Assembly: GCF_039539005.1 (NCBI RefSeq)
Contig: NZ_BAABCP010000001.1
Span: 1,240,001 to 1,304,000 of the forward strand
Length of the DNA: 64,000 nucleotides
DNA from: Microbacterium soli
Lineage (GTDB): Bacteria; Actinomycetota; Actinomycetes; Actinomycetales; Microbacteriaceae
Direction of reading: 5' to 3'
Shown here: positions 61,281 to 64,000 of the stretch, one piece after another
Layout of the letters: the number at the start of each line of letters is the position of its first letter
Position numbering within the stretch: position 1 is the stretch's first letter
Position numbers and translations under genes: made by a program
The notes under the pieces: model-generated
Seen by the model: only the letters and a program-made list of their open reading frames with translations
The model's database searches: none
Told to the model about the DNA's origin: nothing

Positions 61281-62248
61281 TGGCCAAACGCACCGGGCTC
61301 GGTCGGGGAATCGGCGCCCTCATCCCCACCACCGATCAGACCGCTCGCCCCGTCGATGTGTTCTTTCCTGGAGCGGTGGCGCCGAAGGGCGGTGACGGGA
61401 ACCCGTCCACTGACGTTGCACAGCCCGATCTCGCAGAGGTCCCCGGTATTCGGCTGATCCAGATCGATCCGCACAGGATCGTCCCCAATCCTCGCCAGCC
61501 GCGGACCGATTTCGACGAGGAGCGCCTCGCCGAGCTCGTTCACAGCGTGCGGGAGTTCGGCGTGCTCCAGCCCGTGGTCGTCCGCAAGAACGCCAACGGC
61601 GAGTACGAGCTGATCATGGGGGAGCGGCGGACCCGCGCCGCCCGTGAGGCGGGCCTTGCGGAGATCCCCGCCATCGTTCGCGACACGGCCGATGAGGATC
61701 TGCTGCGCGATGCCCTGCTGGAGAACCTGCATCGCTCCGAGCTGAATCCGCTCGAGGAGGCATCCGCCTACCAGCAGCTCCTCGATGACTTCGGCATCAC
61801 CCAGGAGGAGCTGGCCGCACGAATCGGGCGCTCACGCCCGCAGATCAGCAACACGATCCGTCTTCTTCGTCTGCCCGTCCCCGTGCAGCAGCGCGTGGCC
61901 GCCGGTGTGCTCTCCGCCGGGCATGCTCGTGCGATCCTGTCCGTGGAGGATCCGGAGCGGATGCAGCGCCTGGCGGACAAGGTCGTCAACGAGGACCTGT
62001 CCGTACGGGCCACGGAGGCGGCCGCGAAGGCGCTTCCCGTGGCTCCTGGCAGGAAGGCCAAGCCACAGCCCGGTGCGCGTCGCGCATACCTCGACGAGGT
62101 CTCCGCGAAACTCGGTGACAGATTGAACACCCGTGTGCAGATCACTTTGGGCGCGAGAAAAGGCCAGGTCAAGATTGAATTCGCGTCCATTCAGGACCTC
62201 AACAGGATCCTCGTCGAGCTCGGTGAGGACGAGTACGGCGCGCGCTGA
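61280..62248 (+). CDS. parB: Chromosome partitioning protein ParB
   Basis: 322 residues from the ATG at 61280 (AAGGAG 5 nt upstream; an ATG one codon earlier also exists). The N-terminal motif KRTGLGRGIGALIP binds ParA; the CTPase/N-domain has PNPRQPRTDFDEERL and GERRTRAAREAGL; the helix-turn-helix is ITQEELAARIGRSRPQISNT; the C-terminal dimer domain ends LNRILVELGEDEY. Binds parS and slides as a CTP clamp. Overlaps parA by one base. Confidence 0.96.
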   Translation: MAKRTGLGRGIGALIPTTDQTARPVDVFFPGAVAPKGGDGNPSTDVAQPDLAEVPGIRLIQIDPHRIVPNPRQPRTDFDEERLAELVHSVREFGVLQPVVVRKNANGEYELIMGERRTRAAREAGLAEIPAIVRDTADEDLLRDALLENLHRSELNPLEEASAYQQLLDDFGITQEELAARIGRSRPQISNTIRLLRLPVPVQQRVAAGVLSAGHARAILSVEDPERMQRLADKVVNEDLSVRATEAAAKALPVAPGRKAKPQPGARRAYLDEVSAKLGDRLNTRVQITLGARKGQVKIEFASIQDLNRILVELGEDEYGAR

Positions 62249-62355
62249 GCGCGCCTCGGCACCCCACCGGACTCGGGTCTGCCAGAACGGTCCCGAGCGT
62301 CCAGAACGCCGGAGGGGTGCTCCCGCCGCCTGTTCGGGGCGCGTAGGCTGAGACG

Positions 62356-62688
62356 GTGAACGATTCCGTCCCGCACCGCGCGAGTCTCGAGGTGCTCCGC
62401 GCGGAAGCCGCGGACGAGTTGGCCGTGCTGATCCAGGAACGATTGCGCGCGGGTGAGGACCCCTGGGACTTCATGGAGGACCTGCCCAGTGTGGACGAGC
62501 TCGTGGTGTACCTGCTGCGCGCGGAGAACATCGCCGCCGGTGACGGCGTCCAGCCCGGCCCGGCACGACACTATCGGGTGCTGAGGCAGATCGCCCTGGA
62601 GTATCCGCAGCTGACGGAGACGGTGTGGGGGATGCTGGGCTCTCGCAGCCATCGACGCTGGGACCTGCGGGTCGCCGACGCGTCCTGA
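62356..62688 (+). CDS. Hypothetical protein, 110 aa
   Basis: GTG start at 62356, no ribosome site but TAGGCT (62344-62349) 6 nt upstream, so probably leaderless. A mostly helical, acidic protein (LEVLRAEAADELAVLIQERL, DPWDFMEDLPSVDELVVYLL) with a basic end. Small proteins of this kind follow parB in many Microbacteriaceae; function unknown. Ends before a strong bidirectional terminator. Confidence 0.8.
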   Translation: MNDSVPHRASLEVLRAEAADELAVLIQERLRAGEDPWDFMEDLPSVDELVVYLLRAENIAAGDGVQPGPARHYRVLRQIALEYPQLTETVWGMLGSRSHRRWDLRVADAS

Positions 62689-62716
62689 CCCGTTCGACCC
62701 GCTCCGCCCTGCCCAT

Positions 62717-62755
62717 GCAGGAGGCCCGCCACCTCAGCGGTGACGGGCCTCCTGC
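62717..62755. terminator. Bidirectional terminator between convergent genes
   Basis: gcaggaggcccg (62717-62728) pairs perfectly with cgggcctcctgc (62744-62755), loop 15 nt, between the small gene and trxA. Confidence 0.85.
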
Positions 62756-62766
62756 GAGAACGGTGC

Positions 62767-63090
62767 TCAGCCGATGAAGTCGGCCAGGTCCTTCTCAAGC
62801 GCGAATTTCGGCTTTGCGCCGATGATCGTGGTCTTGACCTCGCCGCCCTGAAACACCTTCATGGCGGGGATCGAGGTGATCTGGTACTTCATGGCAAGAT
62901 CGGGGTTCTCGTCGACGTTGAGCTTGAGAACCGTGATCTTCTCGGGGTTCTCCGCCTGGATCTCGTCGAGGATCGGCGAGACCATGCGACACGGCCCGCA
63001 CCACGCAGCCCAGAAGTCGACGAGCACGGGGCCGTCGGCCTGGAGCACGTCCTGCTCCCAGGTCGCCTGGGTGGTTGCCTTGGCAGTCAT
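62767..63090 (-). CDS. trxA: Thioredoxin
   Basis: 107 residues with the active site WCGPC in FWAAWCGPCRMVSPILDEIQ and the cis-Pro region QITSIPAMKVF. Reduces protein disulfides in the cytoplasm; itself reduced by TrxB encoded just upstream. ATG at 63090 with AAGGAGAATTC upstream. Confidence 0.97.
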   Translation of the reverse strand: MTAKATTQATWEQDVLQADGPVLVDFWAAWCGPCRMVSPILDEIQAENPEKITVLKLNVDENPDLAMKYQITSIPAMKVFQGGEVKTTIIGAKPKFALEKDLADFIG

Positions 63091-63155
63091 GAATTCTCCT
63101 TGTTCGGTGTCATCCGGTCGAACACCGGTTGCGCTGAAAGTGTTCCCGCCGACCC

Positions 63156-64000
63156 TCAGCCGACGACCTCGGGAACGGCGTTCTCGACGGTGGAATCCTC
63201 CAGGGATGCCAGGAAGTGCTCCACATCGAGGGCCGCGACCACTCCGGACCCGGCGGCCGTGGCGGCCTGGCGGTATGTGGGGTCGATCACGTCGCCCGCG
63301 GCGAACACACCGGGGAGCGACGTGCGCGACGAGCGGCCGTCCACCCAGATGGTGCCCTCCGGGGTGAGCTCGAGTTTGTTGTGCACGAGGTGCGTGCGCG
63401 GGTCGTTGCCGATCGCGACGAAGACGCCCTGCACCTCGAGCTCGCTGGTCGAGCCGTCGACGGTCGAACGCAGCCGCACACCGGTCGTCTCGAACTCGCC
63501 GAGGATCTCCTCGACCTCGCTGTTCCAGACGAACTCGATCTTCTCGTTCGCGAAGGCGCGCTCCTGCATGATCTTGGACGCGCGCAGCGTGTCCTTGCGG
63601 TGGATGACGTACACCTTCGAGGCGAAACGGGTGAGGAAGGTGGCCTCCTCCATGGCGGAGTCCCCGCCGCCGACCACGGCGATGGCCTTCTCACGGAAGA
63701 AGAATCCGTCGCAGGTGGCGCACCACGACACACCGTGTCCGGAGAGGCGCTCCTCGCCCTCGACGCCGAGCTTGCGGTAGGCGGATCCCGTCGCGTACAC
63801 CACTGCGGATGCCTCGTGCACCGCCCCGCTGCCCAGCTCGACCTTCTTGACCGGGCCGTCGAGCTCCAGCGACACGACGTCGTCGTAGACGACCTCGGTG
63901 CCGAACTTCTCGGCCTGCTCCTGGAGCTTCACCATGAGGTCGGGGCCCTGGATTCCCTCGGGGAACCCGGGGAAGTTCTCCACATCGGTGGTCTTGGTCA
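63156..64000 (-). CDS. trxB: Thioredoxin reductase, N-terminus beyond window
   Basis: 281 residues visible; the reading frame continues past the right edge. Redox pair CATC in VSWCATCDGFFF, NADPH-binding VVGGGDSAMEEA, IHRKDTLRAS and the FAD motif GVFAAGDV near the C-terminus. The first FAD-binding segment (GxGxxG) lies outside the window. Transfers electrons from NADPH to TrxA; trxA follows 65 bp downstream. Confidence 0.96.
   Translation of the reverse strand, partial: TKTTDVENFPGFPEGIQGPDLMVKLQEQAEKFGTEVVYDDVVSLELDGPVKKVELGSGAVHEASAVVYATGSAYRKLGVEGEERLSGHGVSWCATCDGFFFREKAIAVVGGGDSAMEEATFLTRFASKVYVIHRKDTLRASKIMQERAFANEKIEFVWNSEVEEILGEFETTGVRLRSTVDGSTSELEVQGVFVAIGNDPRTHLVHNKLELTPEGTIWVDGRSSRTSLPGVFAAGDVIDPTYRQAATAAGSGVVAALDVEHFLASLEDSTVENAVPEVVG

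Overview
The window is high-GC actinobacterial chromosome, most likely Microbacterium or a close Microbacteriaceae relative. The reasons are the fhaA-fhaB-pstP-rodA-pbpA-pknA-pknB cluster, crgA, a class E sortase, a DUF3566 gene directly after gyrA, many leaderless-looking starts with TANNNT -10 boxes, and the order gyrA-gyrB-dciA-recF-dnaN-oriC-dnaA / rpmH-rnpA-yidD-yidC-khpB-rsmG-parA-parB. The replication origin is inside the window (about 54.35-54.77 kb), and three parS sites lie 4-6 kb from it.

Layout. 0-3.5 kb: the end of a thiolase gene, a two-gene ABC exporter and a small lipoprotein operon. 3.6-4.05 kb: an internally deleted IS481-like element and the old terminator of a tRNA-Leu gene. 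4.06-20.57 kb: a 16.5-kb integrative mobilizable element inserted in the 3' end of tRNA-Leu(CAG), bounded by a perfect 22-bp direct repeat. It carries an IS5-family insertion with a VOC-family passenger gene, a two-component system divergent from a penicillin-binding-protein-like serine hydrolase, a MobF relaxase-helicase, a Fic/antitoxin pair, an excisionase-like protein, an XRE regulator coupled to a tyrosine integrase, and a lipid cargo (diacylglycerol-kinase-like protein and fatty acid desaturase). No type IV secretion or coupling genes are present. 20.9-31.7 kb: the cell-wall growth and Ser/Thr-phosphorylation cluster, then a TrpG/PabA-type amidotransferase, a sortase and crgA. 31.7-37.6 kb: housekeeping genes (rhomboid protease, cyclophilin, YbaK, NUDIX, universal stress protein, class V aminotransferase, lipoprotein). 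37.7-42.3 kb: a scarred accessory region with a LysR/SnoaL pair between two copies of an IS-like repeat, a PadR/HAAS pair, a truncated large serine recombinase against tRNA-Ala, and a HipA fragment. 42.3-46.6 kb: tRNA-Ile, a DUF4097 protein with a two-component system, and a VIT1-like transporter. 46.2-62.3 kb: the origin region. 62.3-64 kb: a small protein, trxA and the end of trxB.

How the genes work together. The 20.9-31.7 kb block couples peptidoglycan elongation (RodA with PbpA) to PknA/PknB phosphorylation, reversed by PstP and read by the FHA proteins, with CrgA at the septum. The origin block places initiation (DnaA), the sliding clamp, helicase loading (DciA), gyrase and chromosome segregation (ParA/ParB/parS) side by side. 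The mobile element replaced the downstream sequence of its tRNA target: the presumed native terminator is now 16.5 kb away, and the element brings its own hairpin. Several junctions there carry readable history, including an IS5 insertion exactly in a stop codon and an extra attachment-site copy that suggests an earlier insertion.
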